A DNA stretch of 64,000 bases from Microbulbifer celer (GCF_020991125.1 NZ_CP087715.1:4282002-4346001); one strand, 5' to 3'. Positions 9,135-18,594 are shown, counted from the first letter of the stretch. Made by a program: numbers and translations. The notes: generated by a model from the letters alone, not told the origin.

Positions 9135-9160
9135 GAGGATGAGTTGATCAACCTGAAAAC

Positions 9161-9189
9161 AAAAAAACCAGGCAATGCCTGGTTTTTTT
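9161..9189. terminator. Bidirectional rho-independent terminator
   Basis: A CCAGGC-AAT-GCCTGG hairpin (9168-9182) is flanked by seven A residues on the left and seven T residues on the right, so it can terminate both the imelysin-like gene (plus) and the MepK-like gene (minus). Confidence 0.9.
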
Positions 9190-9213
9190 GTGTCGGGGCC
9201 GGATGCCGGTGGA

Positions 9214-9747
9214 TTACCAGCGACGTACCGGGCCTGTGTCAACGTGCACGAAGTTACTCTTCGGGTAGTAGCCTACACCACCAGCCTTGAGATCCAGTGC
9301 CGCTCTACGGACCTTCGACAGGGGGATGCCGGGCATCCGGATGTCGATGGCCATACCGCGAGTGTGGTAGCTGCGGCGGGCAACGCCGCGGCCAGCGGCA
9401 CGCAGTTTGGCGTTGGTCTTGGCTGAGCGGTAGCCGGAGATAATCTCCACTTCACCGTTAAAGTTCAGCTTTTCTTTGATTTTGTACACGATGTCCAGCA
9501 CTTTCGGGTCCATACGTGTCACTTCGTTGGCGCGGTGGTCACGCAGCAGACGGTTGAACTGTTTCAGTCCGCTGCCGACGTAATCACCATCTGCCCAGTA
9601 AGATGCAGTCAGGCGTTCACCGGTGTGGAGGTTACGCATCTTGAGGGTGCGTGATTTACCCACCTTCGCCAGTGCCGGGCCGGCTGAAACCGCGGCCGCG
9701 GTAGCTGCAGAAACTGCTAAAAACCTGCGTCTTGATACTTCTTTCAT
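9214..9747 (-). CDS. MepK-like (YcbK/DUF882) murein endopeptidase, Tat-exported
   Basis: 177 residues. The N-terminus MKEVSRRRFLAVSAATAA is a twin-arginine signal followed by an alanine-rich hydrophobic core and AKVG. The catalytic part has the M15-like zinc motifs SGYRS, SYHTRGMAIDIRM and NFVHVDTGPVRRW. In E. coli the homologue MepK cleaves meso-DAP to meso-DAP (3-3) crosslinks and its gene lies beside ldtD. Here it sits downstream of three L,D-transpeptidase genes on the same strand, supporting the same role, though a 548-base gap separates it from them. The ATG at 9747 is followed directly by the Tat motif, so the start is well supported. Confidence 0.87.
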   Translation of the reverse strand: MKEVSRRRFLAVSAATAAAVSAGPALAKVGKSRTLKMRNLHTGERLTASYWADGDYVGSGLKQFNRLLRDHRANEVTRMDPKVLDIVYKIKEKLNFNGEVEIISGYRSAKTNAKLRAAGRGVARRSYHTRGMAIDIRMPGIPLSKVRRAALDLKAGGVGYYPKSNFVHVDTGPVRRW

Positions 9748-10295
9748 ACCCTGTCACCGCCTCTGAGTTGTAGTGAATCTTGCTTTCGCTTGAGTCGCCT
9801 CCACTGCCACTCGACTTGATTGGCACTGTACGAAAAATAGTCAGGGGTTACAAACAGAACAGTGCTCATGACGAATTGATCATAAAAAACCATTGTAATT
9901 TTGTTCTAGCAGGCTACGACCAGGAGACTTTTTTACCGATTTATTCACAAGTGAATATCGAAACTTGTTGACAGCGTTGTCACTCGTGGAAATTAATTTT
10001 TTTGCGACTGCCTGGTTCTGTTTCAGGTTTAATAGCGGGTTTGGGGAATTAGCCCCCGAATAGTCGCTAAACCGGGGAATGTGGGGGCCCGGAACGGCTG
10101 TATGGGGGAAATTTCCGATGACAGCTTGTCGCTGGGAGTCAGTACTCGGGACAGTGGAGGCAACGGCGTCCTTTTTTGGGGCGACCCGGTGAAACCCTTG
10201 TCTGGTGAGTGCGGCTCGCCGATTCCAGCCGCTGCCCGGGGAGGTGACCGGCGGAGACTGTAGGGGATGTAGGGCGGCGCACGCGGCAGCGGATG
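9748..10295. other. Intergenic region with an A+T-rich half
   Basis: 548 bases without a supported gene. From about 9780 to 10020 the sequence is clearly richer in A and T than its surroundings, likely promoter and leader DNA for the MepK-like gene. The half nearer 10295 is GC-rich. A 63-codon open frame at 9780-9971 has no recognisable features and no good ribosome-binding site. I saw no hairpin plus T-tract terminator for the L,D-transpeptidase gene. Confidence 0.5.
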
Positions 10296-11474
10296 TCAGG
10301 GATCCCTGTGGTACACATCCGGGCGGAAATGTACCTGACCGCGGGGATCGACCCAGGCGGTGAGATAGGTGATAAACAGGACTGGGGGATTATCCACCTT
10401 GATGGTGACAGACTCATCGCCGATGGTCGCCTGGGCGACCCGGGTTCTGTCCCAGCCCTGGCGTGCCAGCAGGGCATATGCCAGCTCTTCCGGCTGCTCG
10501 AGTCGGATACAGCCATGACTGAATGCCCGTTCCCGGTGTTTGAACAGGCTCTGGGCCTGGGTGTCGTGGAGAAAGATTGCCTGTTTATTGGGGATCACGA
10601 ATTTGACCTGGCCCAGCGTATTATCCGGCCCCGATATCTGGCGCAGGGTGGCCTTACCCTTGGCGGCACTGGCAATACTCTCGTCAGAGATCGGTATGGT
10701 GGTGTTGGTACCGTATTTCACCACCCGGTAACCGCGTTTGTGCATGGCCTCGGGATTGTTGCGCGCCTTGGGCAGCAGGTCGGTGAGCAGGATACTGCGG
10801 GGCACGGTCCAGGTGGGATTGAACACCACCGATACCACTTTGCTGTTCATATCCGGTGTGCGTTTGCTGCTTTTGCCCACCACGGTTTTCATATTCAGGG
10901 TGACCCTGCCGTTTTCTACCAGCTGTAGCTGATAATCGGGAACGTTGATCAGGACATAGCGCGCCCCGGGGTTGTCTGGCAGACGATCCCAGCGCTCGGC
11001 ATTTTTATCCAGTAGCTCTGCCAACTCCTGGGGCGGGCGCGCGAGTTCTGTGGCAGTTGCTCTGTCGAGTATGCCTGTGACCGGCAGGCCGTGACGGCGC
11101 TGATAGGCTTCCAATGCCAGCTGCAGACCGACGCCAAAAAGTGCCGGGTTCTGGCTGCCCACGGGCACGGGCCCCGGTTGCCCCCGGTAATCCCCATACA
11201 GCTTCAACAGTGCGCGCAATTGGGTCACCCGCGGCCCCCGGTCGCCAGGCCGCAGGGCGGCGCCGGCGGTGACCGGTTCCCACTTATCTGCCAGTGCGCG
11301 GTAGCGCTCGGCCTGCAGTCGCAATTGCTCGCCGGCGGTTGAGAATTTCACGGCGTCTACAGGTGTTTTCGGTTCGGCGCCGGCGCTCATGGCGCCGAGG
11401 GCAGTCAGCCCGGAGAGCACTGTGCACAGTGCCATCTGTCGCCACGGGTATTGTCGGGGTGTTGGTTGATTCAT
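10296..11474 (-). CDS. L,D-transpeptidase (YcbB/LdtD-like), paralogue A
   Basis: 392 residues from the ATG at 11474, which has GAGGGGAG just upstream (a longer frame reaches 11540 without such a site). Layout: signal peptide or N-terminal anchor (about residues 12-33), a peptidoglycan-binding domain (about 75-150, with YQRRHGLPVTGILDRAT), and the YkuD catalytic domain (about 173-330). The active site is FSHGCIRL with Cys322, and the family segment VVFNPTWTVPRSIL is present. It should form 3-3 crosslinks in the periplasm. It is shorter than E. coli LdtD (about 615 residues), lacking the large N-terminal scaffold. 89 bases separate it from paralogue B, so the two may be co-transcribed. Confidence 0.9.
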   Translation of the reverse strand: MNQPTPRQYPWRQMALCTVLSGLTALGAMSAGAEPKTPVDAVKFSTAGEQLRLQAERYRALADKWEPVTAGAALRPGDRGPRVTQLRALLKLYGDYRGQPGPVPVGSQNPALFGVGLQLALEAYQRRHGLPVTGILDRATATELARPPQELAELLDKNAERWDRLPDNPGARYVLINVPDYQLQLVENGRVTLNMKTVVGKSSKRTPDMNSKVVSVVFNPTWTVPRSILLTDLLPKARNNPEAMHKRGYRVVKYGTNTTIPISDESIASAAKGKATLRQISGPDNTLGQVKFVIPNKQAIFLHDTQAQSLFKHRERAFSHGCIRLEQPEELAYALLARQGWDRTRVAQATIGDESVTIKVDNPPVLFITYLTAWVDPRGQVHFRPDVYHRDP

Positions 11475-11563
11475 TGCTCTCCCCTCAACATATCGCAAAC
11501 TCTGGGCTTGCAATCCGGTCACAGCCTTCGCTGTCGACAAGCCGCGTGACTGTATTTTTCTGC

Positions 11564-12871
11564 TCAGTCTCGCTGCTCATGGTTTTCTTCCGGGGTTGCA
11601 TCGGTCTGTGCGACTTTGTCGCCATCTACAGGATCGCGCCCGTAGATATCGGGGCGGAAATTCAGTTGGCCTTTCTCATCCACCCAGGCGGTCCAGTAGG
11701 TGATGTGTACGGGAATCGGCTGCTCCAGAGCGACCGAGCGGGTACGGCTGCCGGTGGTCATTTGCGCCAGTTTGTCCGCAGTCCAGTTGCCCTGGCTGGC
11801 GAGTACGATCTCTGCCAGTTCTCCGGGCTTTTCCAGTCGAATACAGCCATGGCTGTAAGCCCGAGTGCTGCGGCTGAAGAGCTTTTTGCGGTTAGTGTCA
11901 TGGAGGAATATTGCCTGTCGATTGGGAATCACAAACTTGAATCGTCCCAGCGCGTTGCCTTCACCTCCGCGCTGTTGCAGGGCCACACTGCCGAGTCTCA
12001 GCGCGCGAAGGTTGCGGCCACTGAAGGGCACCGATTTGCCGCTGTTGTTGACCAGGCGGTATCCGCCGGCGGTCAGATTGGCACTGCCTTTTGGTAGCAG
12101 CTCGCGCACCGCGATATTGCGTGGCACCGTCCAGGTGGGATTGAACACCACCCGGGTAAGGCGCGTGCTGAGCTGGGGCGTGGCGTGTTTGCTTTTGCCG
12201 ACCACCACCCGCATTCGGTACTGCTCTTTCTCACCCTGTACCAGACGCAGGGTGTATTCGGGGATATTGACGTGGATATAGCGGGGCCCGAGATCCTTGG
12301 GCAGGGTCTGCCAGCGCTGCAGGTTTGCGCGCAGGGTGGCAAGCCGCCGCTGTGGCGGTGTGTTCAGGTGTTCGCGGGTATGGCGGTCGACGATGCCATC
12401 GGCACGCAGGCCGTGACGGCGCTGAAATCGCTCTACCGCCTGACGCAGTTTGCTGTCAAAACGGGTTGGATCGGCTTCTTGGGGATTCTCTTCGGCAGTA
12501 CCGGCACCGGCTGTCGCTGCCGGCATATCGCCGGTCACTGGCAGGTCGCCGTACTGCATCAGTAGTGAGCGCAGTGTTTTGACCCGCTCGTCGCGCATTC
12601 CTGAACTCAGCGCCTGACCGTCTGGCAGGGGCTCCCAGGCGTCGCTTTCAGCAAGAGCCTGATAGCGGGCGAGCGCCTCGCGCATCAACGCGTATTGCCG
12701 GCCGTAAGGGGTGTAGGGGCTGTAGGGCTTCAGCAGTTCTTTGCTGGCGTTTTGCTGGTCATTTACGGTCTCCTGCCTGCTTTCCTCCGCGCCAGTCTGG
12801 GCGGAAATGGACAGGATCAGCGCCGCCAGTGCAGCGCGGCCAAAATGTGGAGAGGTCCCCGTTGAGCCCAT
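11564..12871 (-). CDS. L,D-transpeptidase (YcbB/LdtD-like), paralogue B
   Basis: 435 residues with a signal peptide ending near AQTGA (residue 28). A peptidoglycan-binding domain (about 92-172, FQRRHGLRADGIVDRHT) is interrupted by an Ala/Glu-rich insert (about 114-135). The YkuD domain (about 195-355) has VVFNPTWTVPRNI and the active site YSHGCIRL with Cys343. The C-terminal tail after GRDP is acidic and unlike the other two paralogues. It shares the WTAWVD and FRPDIYGRDP ending with its neighbours, so the three clearly arose by duplication. 247 bases separate it from paralogue C, leaving room for its own promoter. Confidence 0.9.
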   Translation of the reverse strand: MGSTGTSPHFGRAALAALILSISAQTGAEESRQETVNDQQNASKELLKPYSPYTPYGRQYALMREALARYQALAESDAWEPLPDGQALSSGMRDERVKTLRSLLMQYGDLPVTGDMPAATAGAGTAEENPQEADPTRFDSKLRQAVERFQRRHGLRADGIVDRHTREHLNTPPQRRLATLRANLQRWQTLPKDLGPRYIHVNIPEYTLRLVQGEKEQYRMRVVVGKSKHATPQLSTRLTRVVFNPTWTVPRNIAVRELLPKGSANLTAGGYRLVNNSGKSVPFSGRNLRALRLGSVALQQRGGEGNALGRFKFVIPNRQAIFLHDTNRKKLFSRSTRAYSHGCIRLEKPGELAEIVLASQGNWTADKLAQMTTGSRTRSVALEQPIPVHITYWTAWVDEKGQLNFRPDIYGRDPVDGDKVAQTDATPEENHEQRD

Positions 12872-13040
12872 GTCAGTACCCCTGAACTATTACCAACTTG
12901 CCGGCAGCCAGGTCTGTTTGGATGCCTGAGAGGGGCCGCAGCTGCGACCGCATTGTCCCTAATTGGTAATTCGTGACCGGGATGGCCCCAAATTAGTTTT
13001 GGCGTATGCGCAGGGGTGGGGTGAGGGCTTTGGGAATAAA

Positions 13041-13063
13041 GCCGGGCGGCGGGGCCGCCCGGC
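13041..13063 (-). terminator. Probable terminator of L,D-transpeptidase C
   Basis: GCCGGGCGGC pairs with GCCGCCCGGC around a three-base loop. On the minus strand the stem is followed by TTTATT, a modest U-tract. It lies about 55 bases beyond the stop codon of the gene ending at 13119. Confidence 0.65.
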
Positions 13064-13118
13064 AAGGTCGGGGCAGTGAGACGTCCCGTTACAAAGGGGG
13101 AAAGTCCGTTGGTGACGT

Positions 13119-15080
13119 TCAGTCGAACTGATTGACCGCCAGTCCGTCTTTGCCATAGATATCCGGGCGGAAGTGCATGCGCCCTTCGCCGTCGACCCAG
13201 GCGGTCCAGTAGGTGATGTAGACCTTGACGTTCTGATTTTTCATGCGCACTTCTGTGGTGTCGTCGCCGGTGGTCAGCTGGTCGATGCGGAATCGGCTCC
13301 AGTCGCCAGGCTCGTCCCGCAGCAGGGCTTCTGCCAGCTGGCGGGGCTTGGCCAGGCGTACACAGCCGTGGCTGTAGTCGCGGTCAGTAAGCGAGAACAG
13401 ACTCTTGGCGCGGGTGTCGTGGAGATAAATATCATCCTTGTTGGGGATCTCGAACTTGATGCGGCCGAGAATATTCTTCTCACCGCCTTTCTGGCGCATC
13501 AGGAAGCCGCCACTGGCCGCGGTGCGCAGGTTACTCGGGGTCAGGGGCAGATATTCGCCGCTGCCATTCACCACCCGGTAGCCCATATTTTCCATGCCGT
13601 GCGGATTGGAGCGCGCCTTGGGCAGGATCTCGTTCACCAGAATGCTGCGGGGTACGGTCCACGTGGGGTTGAAGACCACACGGGACACCCGCGTGGTCAT
13701 CTCCGGTGTCTGGTGGATCTTCTTGCCCACCACCACGTTCATGGACAGCTTGATGCGGTTATTGCGCACATAATTGAGTTTGTACCCGGGCACGTTTACC
13801 TGGATGAAGTTGTCCCCCAGGTTGGCGGGCAGCTTCTCCCGGCGACGGATATTGGTCTCGATAATATGGGCGCGGGCGGTGGGCGACAGGTTCAGGCGCT
13901 GGCGGGTCTGGCGGCCGACAATGCCATCCGGTTTGAGGCCGTGACGCACCTGGAACCGGACCACGGCATCGTGTAACCGCTGGTCGAACTTGTTGCTGTT
14001 GGGATCATTGCCGTAGCTGTAGTAGTCACCGTATACCGCGAGCATATTGCGCAGGATGGCCACGTGGGGGTGCTTGGCACCGATGGTCATGGCCGGTCCC
14101 GCCGGTAGCGGGCGCCAGCGACCGGTAGCGGCCATATCGCGGTAGCGGGCCAGCTGCTGGCGCAGGGCTTGGGCGTCGCCGCCAAAGGGTGTGTTTTCCT
14201 CGAGCCAAATGCCCTCGCCACTGGCGGGCGGCATTGCGGTCGGCCCGTCGGACAAATTGCGATAGCGCGGCATCGAGGAGCCGTATGTGCGCGGATAGCT
14301 GCGCGTCGAGTAGCGAGCAGAGTGGCTGGTACCGTATCGGGTGCTACCGGAATAGGTAGTTGGACGCGAGCGGCGCTGGGACTGCCCGCGCTGGGTGTAG
14401 TAAGTGGAGCGGTCTACGGAACGGCCGTCGCGTTTTTCGCTACCACGATTGTAACCGCGGAAGTATTTGCGGCCGCTGTCCTCCGCGCGCGCATAGAATC
14501 GGGTGCTGGCCATCTGGAAACCGCCCTCGGTGGTATTTACCGGGGTGATGTCCTTGCGGCGGGGGCGGGGATGGTACTTGCGGCTGTCCGGGTTCAGCTT
14601 GTCCAGCTGGGTGTCCTGGGCGTAGGAAATAAATGCATCGGTAAGCAGCACGTCCAGAACAGCGGCCATTTGCAGCCGTTGCGGTGTATCGCGCAGGGTG
14701 CGGTCGAAATAGCCCAGGTGATAGCGATAATCCACCAGGCTGCTGGGATTGCCCGAGCTGGATGCAGTGAGCTGCTTGAGCAGGTCGTTGGCGGTGTCGC
14801 TGAGACTGTAGTTGTCAAACCACAACAGGCGGTAGTCGGTGCGGCGGTAGATCCGACGCACGGCCGCCGGATTGAAGATCGGGTCCTGTGCCGGCCAGGC
14901 GTCCGGGTTCTCCTCCAGCCAGTTGACCAGATGGGGGCGAACGGCATTTTCCGGAAGCACCGGAACGGTCTTCTGGTTAGCCATGAAAGCGTAATACAGG
15001 GCAAACAGACAGAGACTGCCCAGTATCAGCATGGGCAATGGCGACTTGCGTTTGTGACGCTCTGGAATGAAATAAGACAT
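13119..15080 (-). CDS. L,D-transpeptidase (YcbB/LdtD-like), large paralogue C with Arg/Tyr/Ser-rich insert
   Basis: 653 residues, close to full-length LdtD (about 615). Layout: cytoplasmic basic start, one membrane anchor (about 13-34), an N-terminal scaffold domain (about 40-165), then a low-complexity stretch rich in Arg, Tyr, Ser and Thr (about 194-276, for example RSYPRTYGSSMPRYR). A peptidoglycan-binding domain (about 331-398, FQVRHGLKPDGIVGRQT) and the YkuD domain (about 424-585) follow, with VVFNPTWTVPRSIL and the active site YSHGCVRL, Cys573. It is probably the ancestral member of the trio because it alone keeps the scaffold domain. The insert is unusual: highly cationic and predicted disordered, it could bind polyanionic wall polymers or LPS (inference). 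Confidence 0.92.
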   Translation of the reverse strand: MSYFIPERHKRKSPLPMLILGSLCLFALYYAFMANQKTVPVLPENAVRPHLVNWLEENPDAWPAQDPIFNPAAVRRIYRRTDYRLLWFDNYSLSDTANDLLKQLTASSSGNPSSLVDYRYHLGYFDRTLRDTPQRLQMAAVLDVLLTDAFISYAQDTQLDKLNPDSRKYHPRPRRKDITPVNTTEGGFQMASTRFYARAEDSGRKYFRGYNRGSEKRDGRSVDRSTYYTQRGQSQRRSRPTTYSGSTRYGTSHSARYSTRSYPRTYGSSMPRYRNLSDGPTAMPPASGEGIWLEENTPFGGDAQALRQQLARYRDMAATGRWRPLPAGPAMTIGAKHPHVAILRNMLAVYGDYYSYGNDPNSNKFDQRLHDAVVRFQVRHGLKPDGIVGRQTRQRLNLSPTARAHIIETNIRRREKLPANLGDNFIQVNVPGYKLNYVRNNRIKLSMNVVVGKKIHQTPEMTTRVSRVVFNPTWTVPRSILVNEILPKARSNPHGMENMGYRVVNGSGEYLPLTPSNLRTAASGGFLMRQKGGEKNILGRIKFEIPNKDDIYLHDTRAKSLFSLTDRDYSHGCVRLAKPRQLAEALLRDEPGDWSRFRIDQLTTGDDTTEVRMKNQNVKVYITYWTAWVDGEGRMHFRPDIYGKDGLAVNQFD

Positions 15081-15406
15081 GGTACCTCAGCGATACAGCA
15101 GGGCGCCGGTTTACAGTGCGGAAGCCGGGGCCCGATCGTTCATACCTTCCCAACTTTAGGTGCCCCTATCCTGCTGTGACCGACGGGTAACCCGTCGACG
15201 GCGCACCTGAGTCGAGCATCCCGCGCGACCTTCCTTTATTTGAGGCGGATGTGAGTGTCCGATTAGCGCGAAACTCAACATGCGCCTGCCTGTGAAATTA
15301 AGTATGGCAACAAATCCGGAATTTGCTTGGCGTCAGTTTCATTTCACCTTACGGCGTCTGCTCTATATCCGGAGAGCGGGGGAGCCCGGGATCTGACTGG
15401 TTCCGG
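15081..15406. other. Intergenic region upstream of L,D-transpeptidase C
   Basis: 326 bases between the start of the large L,D-transpeptidase (minus strand) and the stop codon of the NRDE gene (also minus strand). It must hold the L,D-transpeptidase promoter and the 3' end of the NRDE transcript. I found a GACGGGTAACCCGTC inverted repeat at about 15181-15195 but no T-tract, and no gene. Confidence 0.5.
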
Positions 15407-16246
15407 TTACGACGGCGCGCGGGGCGTGACGGAGGCTGTAGTGGAGGGAATAGTGAAGTGTCTGGGGCTGCCGAGGGGCTGACCTTCCCGGTAGCTCTGT
15501 TCCCAGAAATACACACGGCCTTCCCGATCACTCAGGACCAGGGTACTGGCACGGGTACCGTAACCGCTGGAACCTTCGCGGAGATTACCCGCGGGGATTC
15601 GCACGAAAATGGGCGCCAGGGCGCGTTCCATTTCCAGGCCAACGCCGGTATCGGGCAGCGCGCTGTCTTCGGCGACGGCGGTGTCCTGAAGCAGTGCGAG
15701 GGAAGGGGCCAGTAGCCACTCTGGTGGCGCATTGTGGGGGAGTGACTGAACCAGTTGCGCCAGGCTTTCGCGACCGCGGGTGACCTTGGGCCAGGGTGCA
15801 TCGGCGGCACCATTGGAAATACCGTGTACGCCGGAGGTCATGGCAAACGGCCGGTGGCGATTGCCCGCGCAGATCAGCGATTCGGGGGCCGCTGGATCGT
15901 ACAGCATGGCGTTAAAACCGCGGTAGCGCTCCCCGGCGAGGGTCTCTGCAAAGCGCAGGGGGGCGTTGTCTGCTGCGAGAAACTTCGTGGGGATATCGCC
16001 GCGGGATGCCGCCGCCGGTGGCGTGGGCACGCCGGGTTCGCGCACATTGGTCACCGCCGCCAGGCGCCCGCCGTCCGTTGCACCAAGCCAGGTGCCGCCG
16101 GCCTCGAGGTCGCGTCCGGCTACGATGGGCGGTGTGTGCCAGAGGTCTGCCGGCGCGGTGGGGCGCTGGTAAAACTCATCGCGGTTGGCCAGCAGTATCA
16201 GCGGGTAGCGAGGGTGCTGGCGGTAGGCAAACAGCAGCAGGCACAT
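15407..16246 (-). CDS. NRDE (TANGO2-like) family protein
   Basis: 279 residues from the ATG at 16246, chosen because the product then begins MCLLLFAYRQHPRYPLILLA and continues with NRDEFYQRPT, the conserved opening that names the family. The frame is open further upstream but without family similarity. Other family marks are LEAGGTWLGATDGGRLAAVTN and GISNG. The second-residue Cys and NRDE motif resemble an N-terminal nucleophile arrangement. The bacterial function is unknown; the human relative TANGO2 is linked to haem and lipid handling. It is divergent from lgt with 114 bases between start codons. Confidence 0.9.
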   Translation of the reverse strand: MCLLLFAYRQHPRYPLILLANRDEFYQRPTAPADLWHTPPIVAGRDLEAGGTWLGATDGGRLAAVTNVREPGVPTPPAAASRGDIPTKFLAADNAPLRFAETLAGERYRGFNAMLYDPAAPESLICAGNRHRPFAMTSGVHGISNGAADAPWPKVTRGRESLAQLVQSLPHNAPPEWLLAPSLALLQDTAVAEDSALPDTGVGLEMERALAPIFVRIPAGNLREGSSGYGTRASTLVLSDREGRVYFWEQSYREGQPLGSPRHFTIPSTTASVTPRAPS

Positions 16247-16360
16247 GGCAATCTCGTCTTGGTGTCTGTTCCCGCTGTTCAAATTTGGTGAGCAGCGGGG
16301 GTTAAAAGGTGGGAGATTTGCCACCATAATAACCGCACTTTTTATAACCGCGGTTCCAGC

Positions 16361-17206
16361 ATGCTGACTTACCCTGAAATCGACCCTGTTGCGCTGGCCA
16401 TCGGGCCGCTCAAGATCCACTGGTATGGGCTTATGTATCTGGCGGGCTTCGTCGCCGCCTGGTGGCTCGCCATGCGTCGGGCCGCCAGGCCCTGGTCACC
16501 GGTGATCAAGTCCGAGGTTGAGGATCTGATTCTGTTCTGCGCCATTGGTGTGGTCGTGGGCGGACGCCTCGGATACATGTTCTTTTATAACTTCCCCGAG
16601 CTGGTTGCCCACCCCCTCAGTCTGTTCAAGGTGTGGGAAGGCGGTATGAGTTTCCATGGTGGCCTGATTGGCGTGATGCTGGCAGCGGCCATCTATGCGC
16701 GTCGTATTGGCACCACCTTCCCGGCCCTGATCGATTTTGTCGCTCCGCTGGTGCCTATTGGTCTCGGCCTGGGTCGAATTGGCAACTTTATCGGGCAAGA
16801 GCTGTGGGGCCGTCAGACCGATGTGCCCTGGGGCATGGTGTTCCCCAAGGATCCGGAACTGCTGGTGCGGCATCCATCGCAGCTGTACCAGGCGTTTCTG
16901 GAGGGGCTGGTACTGTTTGTGGTGCTGTGGCTCTTTTCCAGCAAACCGCGCCCGCGTCTGGCGGTCGGCGGCCTGTTTGTGATGCTGTATGGCATTTTCC
17001 GCTTCCTGGTGGAATTTGTGCGCGAGCCAGACGGCCACATCGGCTTCGATCTCTTCGGCTGGATGACCCGTGGCCAGCTGCTGAGCCTGCCGATGATTGC
17101 CGCCGGCCTGGCTCTCCTGATCTGGAGCTATCGCACGCAACCGCTGCCGGAAGGGCGCAGTGAACAAGTTGAAGACCTGAAATCGGCGAAGGGCGCCAGT
17201 AAATAA
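16361..17206 (+). CDS. lgt: Prolipoprotein diacylglyceryl transferase
   Basis: 281-residue polytopic inner-membrane enzyme that attaches diacylglycerol from phosphatidylglycerol to the lipobox Cys of prolipoproteins. Signatures include the N-terminal [25 protein letters not shown] with the essential His, and the Lgt signature [17 protein letters not shown] (about residues 138-154). It opens the lgt-thyA-folA cluster: its TAA overlaps the thyA start codon by one base (TAATG), indicating translational coupling. Two copies of ATAACCGC precede the gene (about 16329 and 16343) but are not assigned a function. Confidence 0.96.
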   Translation: MLTYPEIDPVALAIGPLKIHWYGLMYLAGFVAAWWLAMRRAARPWSPVIKSEVEDLILFCAIGVVVGGRLGYMFFYNFPELVAHPLSLFKVWEGGMSFHGGLIGVMLAAAIYARRIGTTFPALIDFVAPLVPIGLGLGRIGNFIGQELWGRQTDVPWGMVFPKDPELLVRHPSQLYQAFLEGLVLFVVLWLFSSKPRPRLAVGGLFVMLYGIFRFLVEFVREPDGHIGFDLFGWMTRGQLLSLPMIAAGLALLIWSYRTQPLPEGRSEQVEDLKSAKGASK

Positions 17207-18039
17207 TGAAGCAGTATCTCGATCTAATGCGCCATGTGCGCGACAACGGCACCCTCAAAAGCGACCGCACCGGTACCGGCACCCGCAGCGTGTTCGGCTA
17301 CCAGATGCGCTTTGATCTGGCGCAGGGGTTTCCGCTGGTAACCACCAAGAAGTGTCATTTGCGCTCCATCATTCACGAGCTGCTGTGGTTCCTGAAGGGC
17401 GATACCAACATTGCCTACCTCAAGGAGCACGGTGTGCGGATCTGGGACGAGTGGGCCAGCGAGGACGGTGATCTGGGGCCGGTGTACGGTTATCAGTGGC
17501 GCTCGTGGCCAACGCCGGACGGCCGCCATATTGATCAGATCAGCGAGTTGGTTCAGCAGATCAAAACCCGCCCGGATTCCCGGCGCCTGATCGTCAGTGC
17601 CTGGAACCCGGCGGACCTGCCGGATGAGGGGGGCTCCCCATCGGACAACGCCCGCGCCGGTAAAATGGCCCTGGCGCCCTGTCACGCCTTGTTCCAGTTC
17701 TATGTGGCAGACGGCAAGCTGTCCTGCCAGTTGTACCAGCGCAGTGCGGATATCTTTCTCGGGGTGCCGTTCAATATCGCTTCTTACAGCCTGTTGACCC
17801 TGATGATTGCCCAGGTGTGCGGTCTGGAGCCCGGCGATTTCGTGCATACCTTCGGCGATGCCCACCTGTATTCCAACCACTCTGAGCAGGTAGAGCTGCA
17901 ACTGTCCCGCGAGCCCCACCCGCTGCCGCAGATGCGCCTCAATCCCGAGGTGACGGACCTGTTCGAGTTCCGCTTTGAAGACTTCGATCTGCAGGGTTAC
18001 GAAGCGCATCCGCATATCCCGGCACCGGTGGCGGTCTGA
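17206..18039 (+). CDS. thyA: Thymidylate synthase
   Basis: 277 residues, slightly longer than the 264 of E. coli ThyA. It methylates dUMP to dTMP with methylene-tetrahydrofolate, giving dihydrofolate, which the next gene product recycles. The catalytic Cys is in [14 protein letters not shown], and the dUMP-binding segments [16 protein letters not shown] and [12 protein letters not shown] are clear. The small insert around [14 protein letters not shown] before the catalytic loop accounts for the extra length. It overlaps lgt upstream and folA downstream by one base each. Confidence 0.96.
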   Translation: MKQYLDLMRHVRDNGTLKSDRTGTGTRSVFGYQMRFDLAQGFPLVTTKKCHLRSIIHELLWFLKGDTNIAYLKEHGVRIWDEWASEDGDLGPVYGYQWRSWPTPDGRHIDQISELVQQIKTRPDSRRLIVSAWNPADLPDEGGSPSDNARAGKMALAPCHALFQFYVADGKLSCQLYQRSADIFLGVPFNIASYSLLTLMIAQVCGLEPGDFVHTFGDAHLYSNHSEQVELQLSREPHPLPQMRLNPEVTDLFEFRFEDFDLQGYEAHPHIPAPVAV

Positions 18040-18557
18040 TGGTGGCGGAACAGATTCCGGTGGCGATGATCGTCGCCGCCGCCCGCAATGGCGCCATCGG
18101 GCGCGAGAATACCCTGCCATGGAAGATCTCTGGCGATCTGCAGTTCTTCAAGCGCACCACCCTGGGCAAGCCCATCGTCATGGGGCGTAAGACCTTTGAG
18201 TCCATCGGGCGCCCCCTGCCGGGGCGGCGCAATATCGTGATAACCCGCAACCCTGCGTGGCAGGCCGACGGAGTGGATGCCGTGACCTCCCTGGATCAGG
18301 CCCTGGAACTTGCGGCCGAAGTGGCCAAAAAGGAGGGGGCTGATGAAATTATGGTGATCGGTGGGGCGCAGATCTACCGCCAGGCCATGCCCCTGGCACG
18401 GCGCTTGTATGTGACCGAAGTTGAGGCTGAGGTCGACGGGGATGCCCACTTCCCGGCGCTGGATGAAAGCTGGAAAGAGGTGAGTCGGGACTGTTACCCG
18501 GCCTCGGAAAAGGATGAATACAACTACTGCTTAGTTCAGTACGACAGGTTTTTTTAA
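18039..18557 (+). CDS. folA: Dihydrofolate reductase
   Basis: 172 residues. It reduces dihydrofolate from the ThyA reaction to tetrahydrofolate with NADPH. Family marks are MIVAAARNGAIGRENTLPW (Met20 loop), GKPIVMGRKTFESIG (NADPH binding) and IGGAQIYRQAMP. The ATG at 18039 overlaps the thyA TGA (TGATG), so translation is coupled. The stop is followed by a T-run without a clear hairpin. Confidence 0.96.
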   Translation: MVAEQIPVAMIVAAARNGAIGRENTLPWKISGDLQFFKRTTLGKPIVMGRKTFESIGRPLPGRRNIVITRNPAWQADGVDAVTSLDQALELAAEVAKKEGADEIMVIGGAQIYRQAMPLARRLYVTEVEAEVDGDAHFPALDESWKEVSRDCYPASEKDEYNYCLVQYDRFF

Positions 18558-18564
18558 AAACAAA

Positions 18565-18594
18565 TTGACCAAAATTTACTCTTTCAGGTAGATT
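18565..18594 (+). promoter_or_regulatory. Candidate sigma-70 promoter for the Ton operon
   Basis: TTGACC (18565-18570) and TAGATT (18589-18594) are separated by 18 bases in an A+T-rich patch directly after folA. Transcription from here would give a 5' leader of over 200 bases before the start codon at 18830. Other promoters within 18600-18829 cannot be excluded. Confidence 0.4.

Noticed and set aside
9780..9971. 63-codon plus-strand frame upstream of the MepK-like gene
   Set aside because: Odd composition, no ribosome-binding site, and located where the MepK-like promoter is expected.
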